64,000 nt of DNA from VBAU01 sp036005185 (GTDB taxonomy: Bacteria > Bacteroidota > Bacteroidia > Chitinophagales > Chitinophagaceae): the NCBI GenBank assembly GCA_036005185.1, contig DASYQS010000031.1:1-64000 (forward strand), given 5' to 3'. Shown one piece after another: positions 24,782 through 33,222 of the stretch (its first letter is position 1; the number at the start of each line of letters is the position of its first letter). The notes under the pieces were generated by a model that saw nothing but the letters and a program-made list of their open reading frames with translations, had not been told where the DNA came from and did no database searches. A program made the translations under genes and the position numbers.

Positions 24782-26005
24782 CTAATAAAGATTAATGTTA
24801 TATCTACCCAGCATTCCATATGTTGGTGCATAAAGATTAGCCGTAGTGCCTACAGAAATAAAATAGTCACCGGGGTCTAAGGTCACAGATGCACTTAATA
24901 CACTAGGGTCTTCAACAGTTGACAATAACATACCGATGCTATTATAGACGCGTAAAACAAGATCCGTATTAGCACCGCTATTGTTTAGACCCACATTAAA
25001 TGGAGTTACTGACACAGTTCTTGTAGTGCTTGTGCTTAATGAAAAGAAATCAACATCGTTACTATTTGAGACTGTTCCATCTAATGAACCAGTTAAAGTG
25101 GTGGAACCGGAAAAGCTATTTGAATAATCATCTGTTCTATAGCCAACAATACCGGCAATTGTAGCAGCATCATCTTGATAAGAAGTGCAGCCTATAGAAT
25201 TTGGACCATTATGCCACAGGGACATGTTTTGAGAGTAAGCGCTTCCCATAATTGGCGCCCATCCAATTTCGCCACTACCTTGTCCATAATTGTAATCAGA
25301 AATTTTTACACAGTTACCGTCATACAATGCCTGGTGACGCAAGCCAAAAGAATGTCCTGCCTCATGTGAAATAGCTTCTGCGACAAATTTAGAATTGTAA
25401 CTAAGCAATGACGAAAAAACAAATGAAGGAGTATTTCCACCCGAAGTGAAAGTACCTAAATAAGAAACGCCTCCTACTTGCTTTCCATACCATTCCCATG
25501 ATTCTGTAACAACGACTCTCACTCTGCTGTAAATATTCGCTGCGTTATAAATAGCTTCATCGGTTGTTACAATAATATTAAAAGGACTGTAGTCATTAAT
25601 AACCCTCTGAACAACTAAAGAAATTTCATTGTCAGTTAAATTGGCAGGAGAGCAGTAAAAGTCGCCACTGCTATTCCATAATGTTCCGGAGACTAAGTCG
25701 CCATCAAAATCGAGAAGGATAACACCAGTGCCAGGCGAAGGGGGAGGCGTTGTTGTTCCACCACCATCAGTAGTACCACCACCAGTAGTACCGCCTCCAT
25801 CGTTACTGCGTGGTCGTTTTTTACGAGCTGCTTCATTTCCTTCTATGCTCACAGGGGCACGCTTGGCAAGATTAAAAGATGTCATTCCGAAATCACAACT
25901 TTGTTTTTCACCTACTTGTTTTACTTGTTGATTCGAAATTTGCTGATCAATTTTTTTGGAGCAGGCAGCCAGGAATAGCAAGGCTAGGATAGATAGTTTT
26001 TTCAT
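24782..26005 (-). CDS. Secreted zinc metalloprotease-like lipoprotein with PPC-type domain
   Basis: 407 residues. A lipoprotein leader has its lipobox cysteine at 15 (LLFLAAC). Residues 65-95 are a Gly/Thr/Pro linker. Catalytic site HEAGHSFGLRH (His214, Glu215, His218, His224) is the metzincin HExxHxxGxxH motif. The C-terminal 120 residues (from about 290) resemble a pre-peptidase C-terminal (PPC) sandwich (DVDFFSLSTS, DPGDYFISVG). No T9SS domain is present, so lipid anchoring is the likely surface attachment. Substrate is unknown. Confidence 0.82.
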   Translation of the reverse strand: MKKLSILALLFLAACSKKIDQQISNQQVKQVGEKQSCDFGMTSFNLAKRAPVSIEGNEAARKKRPRSNDGGGTTGGGTTDGGGTTTPPPSPGTGVILLDFDGDLVSGTLWNSSGDFYCSPANLTDNEISLVVQRVINDYSPFNIIVTTDEAIYNAANIYSRVRVVVTESWEWYGKQVGGVSYLGTFTSGGNTPSFVFSSLLSYNSKFVAEAISHEAGHSFGLRHQALYDGNCVKISDYNYGQGSGEIGWAPIMGSAYSQNMSLWHNGPNSIGCTSYQDDAATIAGIVGYRTDDYSNSFSGSTTLTGSLDGTVSNSNDVDFFSLSTSTTRTVSVTPFNVGLNNSGANTDLVLRVYNSIGMLLSTVEDPSVLSASVTLDPGDYFISVGTTANLYAPTYGMLGRYNINLY

Positions 26006-26155
26006 TGGTTAGTCAGTTTAAAAATTTAAAAAATCGCAGCAACGTTAAGCTTTATGCATTAACGAATTTCTGAAACTCAACAATAACTTTGTTTTTTTTG
26101 AAAAAAATGATTCTAGTCAACGAAAAATTATGATGTGCTAGATGCAATCCACATG

Positions 26156-26400
26156 TTACTCACATTGTTTCACTACAATCTTGTAATGAATGCCGTGAGC
26201 CTTGCCGTCAATAGAAAGAGAATAAGCTCCAATTGGGACATTTTTGTCAAACAAAATTTTATATTGATCTGCTACTTGTACAGATAAAATATTTTACTGC
26301 AATACTTGTCCACTCATGTTGTTGATTGTGTAATGAAAGACGCCTATGGTTTGCATGTAAATCTGAGAAGGTAGCTGAAATTTATGTGGGGGAATGTGCT
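26156..26400 (-). pseudogene. Decayed T9SS sorting-domain remnant
   Basis: On the minus strand one frame reads QLPSQIYMQTIGVFHY, then INNMSGQVLQ, a stop, and after it DKNVPIGAYSLSIDGKAHG and HYKIVVKQCE up to a stop at 26156. The pattern (NMSGQVL, then a GxYxLxI strand, and a basic KIVVKQ end) is that of a T9SS type A sorting domain. A single in-frame TAA interrupts it and no upstream body is present. It is probably the tail of a lost secreted protein between rimO and the metalloprotease. Confidence 0.55.
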
Positions 26401-26411
26401 TAGTAACCAAT

Positions 26412-27722
26412 TTATCCAATCACTTCTCCTTCCAGATCGTAATCATAAGCTTGGGTGATTCGAACATTTGTAAATTCCCCTATTTGCAGTTTTCTATCCG
26501 AGTAAATAACCACTTCATTATCCACTTCCACGCTATCAAATTCAGTGCGGCCTAAATAGCGACCGGCTTCTTTCTTATCAATAAGCACTTTAAAAGTTTT
26601 TCCCAGTTTTTCCAAATTCTTTTCATAAGAAATTTCTTGTTGTACTTCCATAATCTCTTGGGCTCTTCTTTCCTTTTCCTTTTGTGGAATGTTATCCACT
26701 AATTCGTAGGCTGAGGTTCCTTCCTCATGTGAGTAAGTAAAGATGCCGACACGGTCAAACCGCTGCTGTTGCAAGAACGACTTCAATTCTTCTATGTCAT
26801 CTGGTGTTTCACCGGGAAAACCAGCGATCAATGTAGTGCGTAAACATATCCCCGGAACTTTTTGCCTTATCGCAGCAAGTAATTCTTGCATTTCCTCTCT
26901 CGTTATCTGGCGCTTCATTGATTTAAGCATGCTATTGCTTGCATGTTGCAAGGGCATGTCGAGATAATTGCAAATATTATCTCTTTCATACATTACATCC
27001 AATACTTCAAGTGGAAACTTATGAGGGTAAGCATAATGCAGTCTGATCCACTCAAGACCTTTTACATCACTCAAATGTTTTAATAGATCAGCAAGCATTC
27101 TTTTTTTATAAAGATCCAGGCCATAATAAGTAAGCTCCTGGGCAATCAGCATAATCTCTTTTACCCCTTTCCTTACCAATCCTTCAGCTTCTTTTATAAT
27201 TTCTTCAATGCTTTTGCTCACATGATTGCCACGCATTAGAGGAATAGCACAAAATGCGCAGGCACGATTACAACCTTCAGCAATTTTTAAATAAGCATAA
27301 TGCTGAGGTGTTGCCAAAAACCGTTCACCTATTAATTCAGATTTATAATCAGCTTCAAACTTTTTCAAGATCAAAGGAAGCTCCATAGTTCCAAACCAGG
27401 CATCCACTTCGGGAATTTCCTTTTCAAGATCATCGCGGTAACGGTGACTTAAGCAACCGGTGACATATACTTTATCAAGTTTGCCCGTTTGCTTTAAAGC
27501 AACCTGTTCAAGTATAGTATTGATGGATTCTTCTTTTGCCTTTTCAATAAAGCCGCAAGTATTTACAATTACAATATTGTGATCGTTTTTTCCATTTTCA
27601 TGCACCACGTCAATTTCATTGGCATGCAATTGTCCGCTCAACACTTCGCTATCCACCATGTTCTTGCTACAGCCAAGGGTAATGATATTGACTTTATCTT
27701 TTTTTAATGTTTTTGCTTTCAT
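26412..27722 (-). CDS. rimO: Ribosomal protein S12 methylthiotransferase RimO
   Basis: 436 residues, normal length. Radical SAM cluster in EGCNRACAFC (Cys151, Cys155, Cys158) and N-terminal auxiliary cluster cysteines (18, 56, 90 in LGCSKN, NTCGF, TGCLS); a C-terminal TRAM domain binds RNA or protein. RimO adds a methylthio group to Asp of S12 (beta-carbon) near the decoding centre. It follows ftsY by 66 bases on the same strand and is probably in the same operon, as elsewhere in the phylum. Confidence 0.95.
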   Translation of the reverse strand: MKAKTLKKDKVNIITLGCSKNMVDSEVLSGQLHANEIDVVHENGKNDHNIVIVNTCGFIEKAKEESINTILEQVALKQTGKLDKVYVTGCLSHRYRDDLEKEIPEVDAWFGTMELPLILKKFEADYKSELIGERFLATPQHYAYLKIAEGCNRACAFCAIPLMRGNHVSKSIEEIIKEAEGLVRKGVKEIMLIAQELTYYGLDLYKKRMLADLLKHLSDVKGLEWIRLHYAYPHKFPLEVLDVMYERDNICNYLDMPLQHASNSMLKSMKRQITREEMQELLAAIRQKVPGICLRTTLIAGFPGETPDDIEELKSFLQQQRFDRVGIFTYSHEEGTSAYELVDNIPQKEKERRAQEIMEVQQEISYEKNLEKLGKTFKVLIDKKEAGRYLGRTEFDSVEVDNEVVIYSDRKLQIGEFTNVRITQAYDYDLEGEVIG

Positions 27723-27788
27723 AAAAACAAGATGATAGTTTTAGTATGACGGTTAGCTATCATCTATCCGTTATCATCTTTCAACTAA

Positions 27789-28754
27789 TTATTTATTCTC
27801 TAAACTAAACAAGCTGTCCACAAATTCGTGCTTATCAAAAACAAGCAGGTCTTCCATTTTCTCACCTACGCCAATAAATTTTACCGGGATCTTAAATTGA
27901 TTAGCGATTGCCAATACTACTCCACCCTTTGCAGTTCCATCAAGTTTAGTGATCGTCAAGGCAGTTACATCTGTTGCGGCAGTAAAATGTTTTGCTTGTT
28001 CCAATGCGTTCTGTCCAGTTGAACCATCAAGCACCAGCAATACCTCATGAGGCGCCTCGGGAATTACTTTCTGAATCACTCTTTTGATCTTTGAAAGTTC
28101 TTCCATTAAATGCGCTTTGTTGTGCAGCCGGCCGGCGGTATCGATAAGCACCACATCAGTTTGTTTTGATACGGCGCTTTGCACTGTATCAAAAGCTACG
28201 GCAGCCGGATCTGAACCCATCGGCTGCTTAACAATAGGCACGCCTGCCCTTTCACTCCATATGGTAAGTTGATCAACCGCTGCCGCACGAAAGGTGTCGG
28301 CAGCACCTAGCAAAACGGATTTTCCTGCTTTTTTGAAATTATAGGCCAGCTTGCCAATAGTAGTTGTTTTACCAACTCCATTCACTCCTACTACTAAAAT
28401 GATGTAAGGTTTTGTAGGTAATTCCGAATGAAAATCATAACTGTTTGATGTGGGTGCATCAACCAAAATATTTTCTATTTCTTCTTGTAAAAGCTTATTT
28501 AGTTCAGATGTATTTAAGTATTTGTCCTTGGCAGCCCTTGCTTCAATGCGTTCAATGATCTTTACGGTTGTTTCAATTCCTACATCGGCTCCTACAAGAG
28601 CTTCTTCTAAATTATCAAGTACTTCATCATCAACCTTGCTTTTTCCTGCAATGGCTTTTGTAACTTTTGAAAAGAAATTTTCTTTGGTTTTCTGCAAACC
28701 CTGATCAAGGCTTTCTTTTTCTTTTTTGCCAAATATTTTGTCGAAGAATCCCAT
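27789..28754 (-). CDS. ftsY: Signal recognition particle receptor FtsY
   Basis: 321 residues with the short Bacteroidota N-terminus: no acidic A domain of the E. coli type. G1 loop GVNGVGKTTT (123-132), DTAGRLHNKA (G3) and TKLDGTAKGG (G4/G5) are intact. FtsY is the membrane-bound GTPase that receives SRP-ribosome complexes. The start overlaps the stop of the upstream PLDc_N gene by one base (TAATG), so coupled translation is likely. Confidence 0.96.
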   Translation of the reverse strand: MGFFDKIFGKKEKESLDQGLQKTKENFFSKVTKAIAGKSKVDDEVLDNLEEALVGADVGIETTVKIIERIEARAAKDKYLNTSELNKLLQEEIENILVDAPTSNSYDFHSELPTKPYIILVVGVNGVGKTTTIGKLAYNFKKAGKSVLLGAADTFRAAAVDQLTIWSERAGVPIVKQPMGSDPAAVAFDTVQSAVSKQTDVVLIDTAGRLHNKAHLMEELSKIKRVIQKVIPEAPHEVLLVLDGSTGQNALEQAKHFTAATDVTALTITKLDGTAKGGVVLAIANQFKIPVKFIGVGEKMEDLLVFDKHEFVDSLFSLENK

Positions 28755-28966
28755 TAATTATTAGTTTTTCTGGATCGACCAATTATTACGTAAAGCAAAG
28801 TGCCTAAAAAAGGAAAAAAAATGACAAGCAATATCCACACTAATTTTTCAACGGAATTCTTGGAATGGTCTTTAATTATATCCAGTAAAGTCCAAATCCA
28901 AATAGCTAAAACCGCAATAGCTACAGCCATAAAAAAAATTAATCCCAAACCAGTAAATAATCCCAT
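28754..28966 (-). CDS. PLDc_N-domain small membrane protein
   Basis: 70 residues with two hydrophobic segments and the ending PFLGTLLYVIIGRSRK, the signature of the phospholipase D N-terminal (PLDc_N) family; there is no catalytic HKD. It is coupled to ftsY by TAATG. The role is unknown; it may assist in membrane insertion or be an unrelated passenger. Confidence 0.82.
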   Translation of the reverse strand: MGLFTGLGLIFFMAVAIAVLAIWIWTLLDIIKDHSKNSVEKLVWILLVIFFPFLGTLLYVIIGRSRKTNN

Positions 28967-28987
28967 ATAATTTATTTTTAAAACAAC

Positions 28988-29021
28988 AAAAGCTATCCCG
29001 CCTTAGGGCGGGACAGCTTTT
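28988..29021 (-). terminator. Hairpin between DUF4295 and PLDc_N-ftsY-rimO
   Basis: 15-bp stem with one mismatch (28988-29002 with 29007-29021), CCCGCC/GGCGGG core, and T-runs on the minus strand. It divides the ribosomal-protein transcript from the ftsY transcript; partial read-through is possible. Confidence 0.75.
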
Positions 29022-29041
29022 TAAAATTTTTTTTTGCCAAA

Positions 29042-29215
29042 TTATTTTTGAGCTAAAAACTGCTTCACCTTGTCCTTGTGCACAATCTGCTCCTTAAAGG
29101 TATACGCACCGGTTTTTGGACTGCGAACGGCCTTTATAACTTTTGTCCAGTTCTTTGCTTCGGCGGCCGCCTTTGCGTCTTTAGTTTTTATCGCGGTTTT
29201 TGCTGCTTTTGCCAT
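29042..29215 (-). CDS. DUF4295 protein
   Basis: 57 residues, very basic: MAKAAKTAIKTKDAKAAAE and VIKAVRSPKTGAYTFKEQI. DUF4295 is a small family found next to bL33 in Bacteroidota and is probably a ribosome-associated protein. Two bases separate its start from the stop of rpmG. Transcribed with rpmB and rpmG. Confidence 0.85.
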   Translation of the reverse strand: MAKAAKTAIKTKDAKAAAEAKNWTKVIKAVRSPKTGAYTFKEQIVHKDKVKQFLAQK

Positions 29216-29217
29216 GA

Positions 29218-29400
29218 TTACTTGATTTCTTTATGAACAGTATATTTCTTTAGGATTGGATTGTATTTCTTTAGTTCCAATCTTTCAGGATTGTTCTTTT
29301 TATTTTTTGTAGTTATATACCGGCTTGTGCCAGGCTGACCACTGTTTTTGTGCTCAGTACACTCTAAAATTACCTGTACCCGGTTTCCTTTTTTTGCCAT
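29218..29400 (-). CDS. rpmG: Ribosomal protein bL33
   Basis: 60 residues, basic, with ILECTEHKN and SRYITTKNKKN, the bL33 pattern; it lacks the CxxC zinc site found in some paralogues. Part of the 50S subunit. It sits 64 bases after rpmB. Confidence 0.93.
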   Translation of the reverse strand: MAKKGNRVQVILECTEHKNSGQPGTSRYITTKNKKNNPERLELKKYNPILKKYTVHKEIK

Positions 29401-29464
29401 TTTCTTATAGTTTTCAGTTTATCATTTATCGCAGTAGAACTAAACTAAAACGATAAACTATAAA

Positions 29465-29701
29465 TTAAATATGTTGCCCGTTTGCTCTCATCTCTTTTAC
29501 TACGGTATAGAGCCCTTTTTTATTAATAGTGCGGATGGCTTCAGTTGAAACTTTTAGCGTAATCCACTTATCTTCTTCGGCTAGGTAATAGCGTTTTGTT
29601 TTTAAATTGGGTAAAAAGCGACGCTTGGTCTTGATATTTGAATGCGAAACCTTGTGCCCACCCATCGGAGTTTTACCTGTAACCTGACATACTCTTGCCA
29701 T
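29465..29701 (-). CDS. rpmB: Ribosomal protein bL28
   Basis: Start at 29701 (MARVCQVTGKTP), the usual bL28 start; an upstream in-frame ATG adds three residues. 78 residues with GGHKVSHSNIKTKRRFLPNL. First gene of the rpmB-rpmG-DUF4295 group. TAACTTTG upstream is the likely -7 element. Confidence 0.94.
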   Translation of the reverse strand: MARVCQVTGKTPMGGHKVSHSNIKTKRRFLPNLKTKRYYLAEEDKWITLKVSTEAIRTINKKGLYTVVKEMRANGQHI

Positions 29702-30047
29702 GACAATCAAAATTTAAGGACGGCAAAGTTAGGGATTACTAACGAGAAATGAAGAATGAAAAATGAAAAAATTATGAGTTTTCCTACTTATAAATGACCT
29801 GCCTATATACCTAATTTAATGATTGTACCAGTTTTTGACCTAGGACGCTGCGTTACAATCGTCGTCATTATCTTCAATTATCACGCCTTTTGACGGATTA
29901 TTCATTTTCAAGTAGCTTCGCACCCTCAAAGTCAAATTGGTCAGCGGTCATATCAAATAAGTTAATCGTTTCAACGTCAATATGACTTTTTTGACATATT
30001 TGACTAATATGATCGACAAACACTAAAATCTTAAATCTGAAATACAC
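29702..30047. other. 346-base spacer between divergent rpmB and lpdA
   Basis: Holds the rpmB -7 element (29724-29731) and AT-rich word repeats (for example GAAATGAAGAATGAAAAATGA). I see no gene in it. The lpdA side has a TTTTTTGACATATTTGAC stretch that could hold its promoter. Confidence 0.5.
29724..29731 (-). promoter_or_regulatory. -7 element for rpmB operon
   Basis: On the minus strand TAACTTTG, a full match to TAnnTTTG, 22 bases before the rpmB ATG. No good -33 element at the usual distance. Confidence 0.45.
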
Positions 30048-31451
30048 ATGGCATACGATGTAGTTGTAATTGGCAGCGGCCCGGGTGGTTATGTAGCTGC
30101 AATCAGGGCTGCCCAGTTAGGCTTTAAAACAGCAATAATTGAAAAGGAAAGCTTGGGTGGAATTTGTTTAAACTGGGGTTGTATTCCCACCAAAGCTCTA
30201 TTAAAATCGGCACAGGTTTTTGAATACGTTAAGCATTCCAAGGATTTTGGTATTGAGGCTAGTGGCCAGCCCAATTTTGAAGCTGTCATCAAACGTAGCC
30301 GTGGAGTTGCTGATAAAATGAGCAAAGGGGTTCAATTTTTAATGAGAAAGAATAAGATTGATGTTATTTCAGGGTTTGGCAAGCTGGTAGGTAAAGGAAA
30401 AATAGAAGTAACTGCATCCGATAATAAAAAGCAATCTGTAGAAGCAAAACACATTATTCTGGCTACCGGTGCTCGCAGTCGTGAATTACCCAATTTAAAA
30501 ATTGATGGAAAAAAGGTAATTGGTTATCGTGAAGCTATGAATTTACCTCAACAGCCAAAGTCAATGATCGTTGTTGGCAGCGGTGCTATTGGAGTAGAAT
30601 TTGGCTATTTCTATAACAGTCTCGGAACAAAAGTCACCATTGTAGAATTTTTGCCAAGGATCGTTCCTGTTGAAGATGAAGAAATTTCAAAAGAACTGGA
30701 TAAAAATTTCAAAAAGCAAGGCATTGGGATTATGACGAGCAGTGAAGTAACATCGGTTGATACTTCCGGCAACGGTGTAAAAGCAAAAGTAAAGACCCCG
30801 GATGGTGAAACAATTCTTGAAGCAGACATTTTACTTAGCGCTGTAGGTGTTTCTTCAAACATTGAAGGAATTGGATTGGAAGAATTAGGGATCAAAACAG
30901 ATAAAGGAAAAATTTTAGTTGATAAATTTTATCAAACCAATGTACCTGGTATTTATGCTATCGGAGATTGTGTGCCAGGACAAGCGTTGGCACATGTTGC
31001 TTCAAAAGAAGGAATTATTTGTGTTGAAAATATCGGGTTTAATGAAAAGAAATATAACCATAAGCCTGAAGCATTAGATTATAACAATGTTCCAGGATGT
31101 ACATATTGTTCTCCGGAAATTGCTTCGGTTGGTTACACCGAAAAACAAGCAAAGGAAGCTGGCTATGAAATCAAGGTTGGCAAGTTTCCATTGAGCGCAA
31201 GTGGAAAGGCTTCAGCAGCCGGCCATATGGAAGGCTTTATTAAAGTAATTTTTGATGCAAAATATGGTGAATGGCTTGGCACTCATATGATCGGGTATAA
31301 CGTAACCGAAATAATTTCAGAAACTGTGACCGCCAGAAAATTGGAAACGACTTATCAAGAGGTATTAAATAGCATTCATCCGCACCCAACAATCAGTGAA
31401 AGTGTGAAAGATGCAATTGAAGTTGCTTACGGCGAGGCAATCCATTTATAG
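30048..31451 (+). CDS. lpdA: Dihydrolipoyl dehydrogenase
   Basis: 467 residues. FAD loop GSGPGG (9-14), redox-active pair Cys40 and Cys45 in GGICLNWGCIPTKAL, the second Rossmann GSGAIGVEFG, and the C-terminal catalytic HPHPTISE. It reoxidises dihydrolipoamide in the pyruvate, 2-oxoglutarate and branched-chain complexes. The gene stands alone, with E1/E2 elsewhere. Confidence 0.95.
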   Translation: MAYDVVVIGSGPGGYVAAIRAAQLGFKTAIIEKESLGGICLNWGCIPTKALLKSAQVFEYVKHSKDFGIEASGQPNFEAVIKRSRGVADKMSKGVQFLMRKNKIDVISGFGKLVGKGKIEVTASDNKKQSVEAKHIILATGARSRELPNLKIDGKKVIGYREAMNLPQQPKSMIVVGSGAIGVEFGYFYNSLGTKVTIVEFLPRIVPVEDEEISKELDKNFKKQGIGIMTSSEVTSVDTSGNGVKAKVKTPDGETILEADILLSAVGVSSNIEGIGLEELGIKTDKGKILVDKFYQTNVPGIYAIGDCVPGQALAHVASKEGIICVENIGFNEKKYNHKPEALDYNNVPGCTYCSPEIASVGYTEKQAKEAGYEIKVGKFPLSASGKASAAGHMEGFIKVIFDAKYGEWLGTHMIGYNVTEIISETVTARKLETTYQEVLNSIHPHPTISESVKDAIEVAYGEAIHL

Positions 31452-31595
31452 TCACTGAGCAAATATGAATTCTATGAAGAAAGGAGGTCAATGGAATATC
31501 ATCAGGCCCGTTTTTTGATTATTTTTTTTCACGTTTGAGTGAAGATGGAGGAATAAATTTAGCCCATCTTCGTTATACAAGCGATAACTGCTAAC

Positions 31596-32324
31596 GTGAA
31601 AAAAGCTTTCAATCTCATCATCCTATCATTTTTGCTACAGGCTATTCAAGCGCAAGACAAAGTTTTTGAACCAAAGATCACTCTAAAGTGGGCCCCAACC
31701 GGGTTAATACTTGGCAATGTTAGCTTTCAAGGTGAATATAGCTTCCACACAAAATCATCGCTCACAGCCAAAATAGGTGTTCCCTCTAGCCGGCTCAATC
31801 ATGCAAAATTCGACGGTAATGACGTTGACATGCACATGAAGGCATTTTCCTTTCTGGCAGGTTATCGAAAATATTTATCCAAGCAGGTCTTAAAGGGCTT
31901 TTACATTGAACCGTTCTTCACCTATGCGCACCATACTAGCGATGGAATAGGTGAAGGCAAGCTTGACAATCAATCTGTGACCATGAATTTTACTAACGAT
32001 TATAATGGCACAGGCATTGGTGTTCAATTGGGGTCTCAATTCATAATTGCCAAACGATTAGTCATTGACTTTTTCTTTTTTGGGCCTCAGCTTACTTCCT
32101 CCACTAATAATTTCAAATCCCTCGATCCGCACAGCTCCAATGCTTGGAGTGATATTCAGGCGGATGAAGCTGAGCAGGATATAAGAGATTTCCTCGATCA
32201 ATTTCCTTTTATTAAAAACAAAGTGAATGTGCAAGTTGATAAGGCTAATAGAACTGTAATAGCTGATTTTAAAGGAGCATTAGTTGGGGTGAGGTTTGGA
32301 GTATCTATTGGTATTGCCTTATAG
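31596..32324 (+). CDS. Outer-membrane beta-barrel-like protein (DUF3575-like), 242 aa
   Basis: GTG start at 31596, giving a signal peptide MKKAFNLIILSFLLQAIQAQ (the first residue is Met even when read from GTG). The rest has alternating amphipathic strands, several glycine-aromatic turns and a final strand VGVRFGVSIGIAL, as in small outer-membrane barrels of the DUF3575 type. No enzymatic role is known. It ends in a hairpin shared with the convergent DUF4197 gene. Confidence 0.6.
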   Translation: MKKAFNLIILSFLLQAIQAQDKVFEPKITLKWAPTGLILGNVSFQGEYSFHTKSSLTAKIGVPSSRLNHAKFDGNDVDMHMKAFSFLAGYRKYLSKQVLKGFYIEPFFTYAHHTSDGIGEGKLDNQSVTMNFTNDYNGTGIGVQLGSQFIIAKRLVIDFFFFGPQLTSSTNNFKSLDPHSSNAWSDIQADEAEQDIRDFLDQFPFIKNKVNVQVDKANRTVIADFKGALVGVRFGVSIGIAL

Positions 32325-32326
32325 TA

Positions 32327-32357
32327 AGAGGTTCGAGATCTTTAACCTCGAACCTCT
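32327..32357. terminator. Hairpin between convergent genes
   Basis: 11-bp perfect stem AGAGGTTCGAG/CTCGAACCTCT (32327-32337 with 32347-32357), loop of nine, no T-run on either side. Possibly a bidirectional terminator. Confidence 0.5.
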
Positions 32358-32377
32358 CACTCGAATTTCGAAGATCC

Positions 32378-33127
32378 TTAATTGGCAAAAACTTTTTTCA
32401 AAATGTCTGTTGTTCTTGCAACAGGATCCTTTCTTATTTTTTGCTCTTCTTGTCCAACCTGATAAAAAATACCTGCCATTGCTTTTTCTGTTATATAAGC
32501 TGCTAGGTCGGTATTCACTTTTTCATTGCTGAATTTGTTATAAGTTGTAAAAACAGTATTCCAGTATTTTGTAGCATTTACTTTTTTCAAGGAATTTTCT
32601 ATGACGGGGCGGAAGGCTTCAGTAAGAGAAGAGGTTGTTTTATCCTTCAAATAATTTGTTGCGGCAAAATCACCGCCCTTCAAAATACCAAAGGCATCTT
32701 GTATGCTCATTTGTTTAATGGCATTAATAAAAATAGGCGCTGCACTTTTTGCTGCATCTTCTGCTGCACGGTTCATGGAAAGAATAGCATCATCAACTTG
32801 TTTTCCTAAGCCAACATTCCGCAGTGTTTTTTCAGCTTTTTGCGCTTCCGGCGGCATCAGGATTTTTATTACGGCATCTTTAAAAAAGCCATCCACCGCA
32901 GAAAGTTTTTCTGTCCCTTTCTTTGTCCCCACTTCCAAGGCTTCTTTCAATCCGCTGATTACCTCATCATTGGTAAGGCTTCCTGAACTTTTAACCGGCA
33001 CGCTTTGAATGATTTTTTTCAAACCACCCTCACCGGTTGAGTCTTTTTTAAAAAGTCGCTTGAGCTGCGCATTGGAAAAGGAAAAAAACAACAGGGCTAA
33101 AACGGATAGAAGGAAAATTTTTTTCAT
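32378..33127 (-). CDS. DUF4197 protein
   Basis: 249 residues with signal peptide (IFLLSVLALLFFSFSNAQ). The body matches DUF4197: ISGLKEALEVGTKKGTEKLS, GFFKDAVIKILMPPEAQ and KYWNTVFTTYNKF. All-helical, periplasmic, widespread in Proteobacteria and Bacteroidota, role unknown. A TATTTTTG -7 element lies about 27 bases upstream (33154-33161 on the minus strand). Confidence 0.87.
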   Translation of the reverse strand: MKKIFLLSVLALLFFSFSNAQLKRLFKKDSTGEGGLKKIIQSVPVKSSGSLTNDEVISGLKEALEVGTKKGTEKLSAVDGFFKDAVIKILMPPEAQKAEKTLRNVGLGKQVDDAILSMNRAAEDAAKSAAPIFINAIKQMSIQDAFGILKGGDFAATNYLKDKTTSSLTEAFRPVIENSLKKVNATKYWNTVFTTYNKFSNEKVNTDLAAYITEKAMAGIFYQVGQEEQKIRKDPVARTTDILKKVFAN

Positions 33128-33222
33128 CTGGTATTTTTTATTATTTGATGAATCAAAAATAATATCATCAAACTTAAAACACAGTTAAATACCCATGAAA
33201 ATAAAAATACTAAGAAGGTTTA

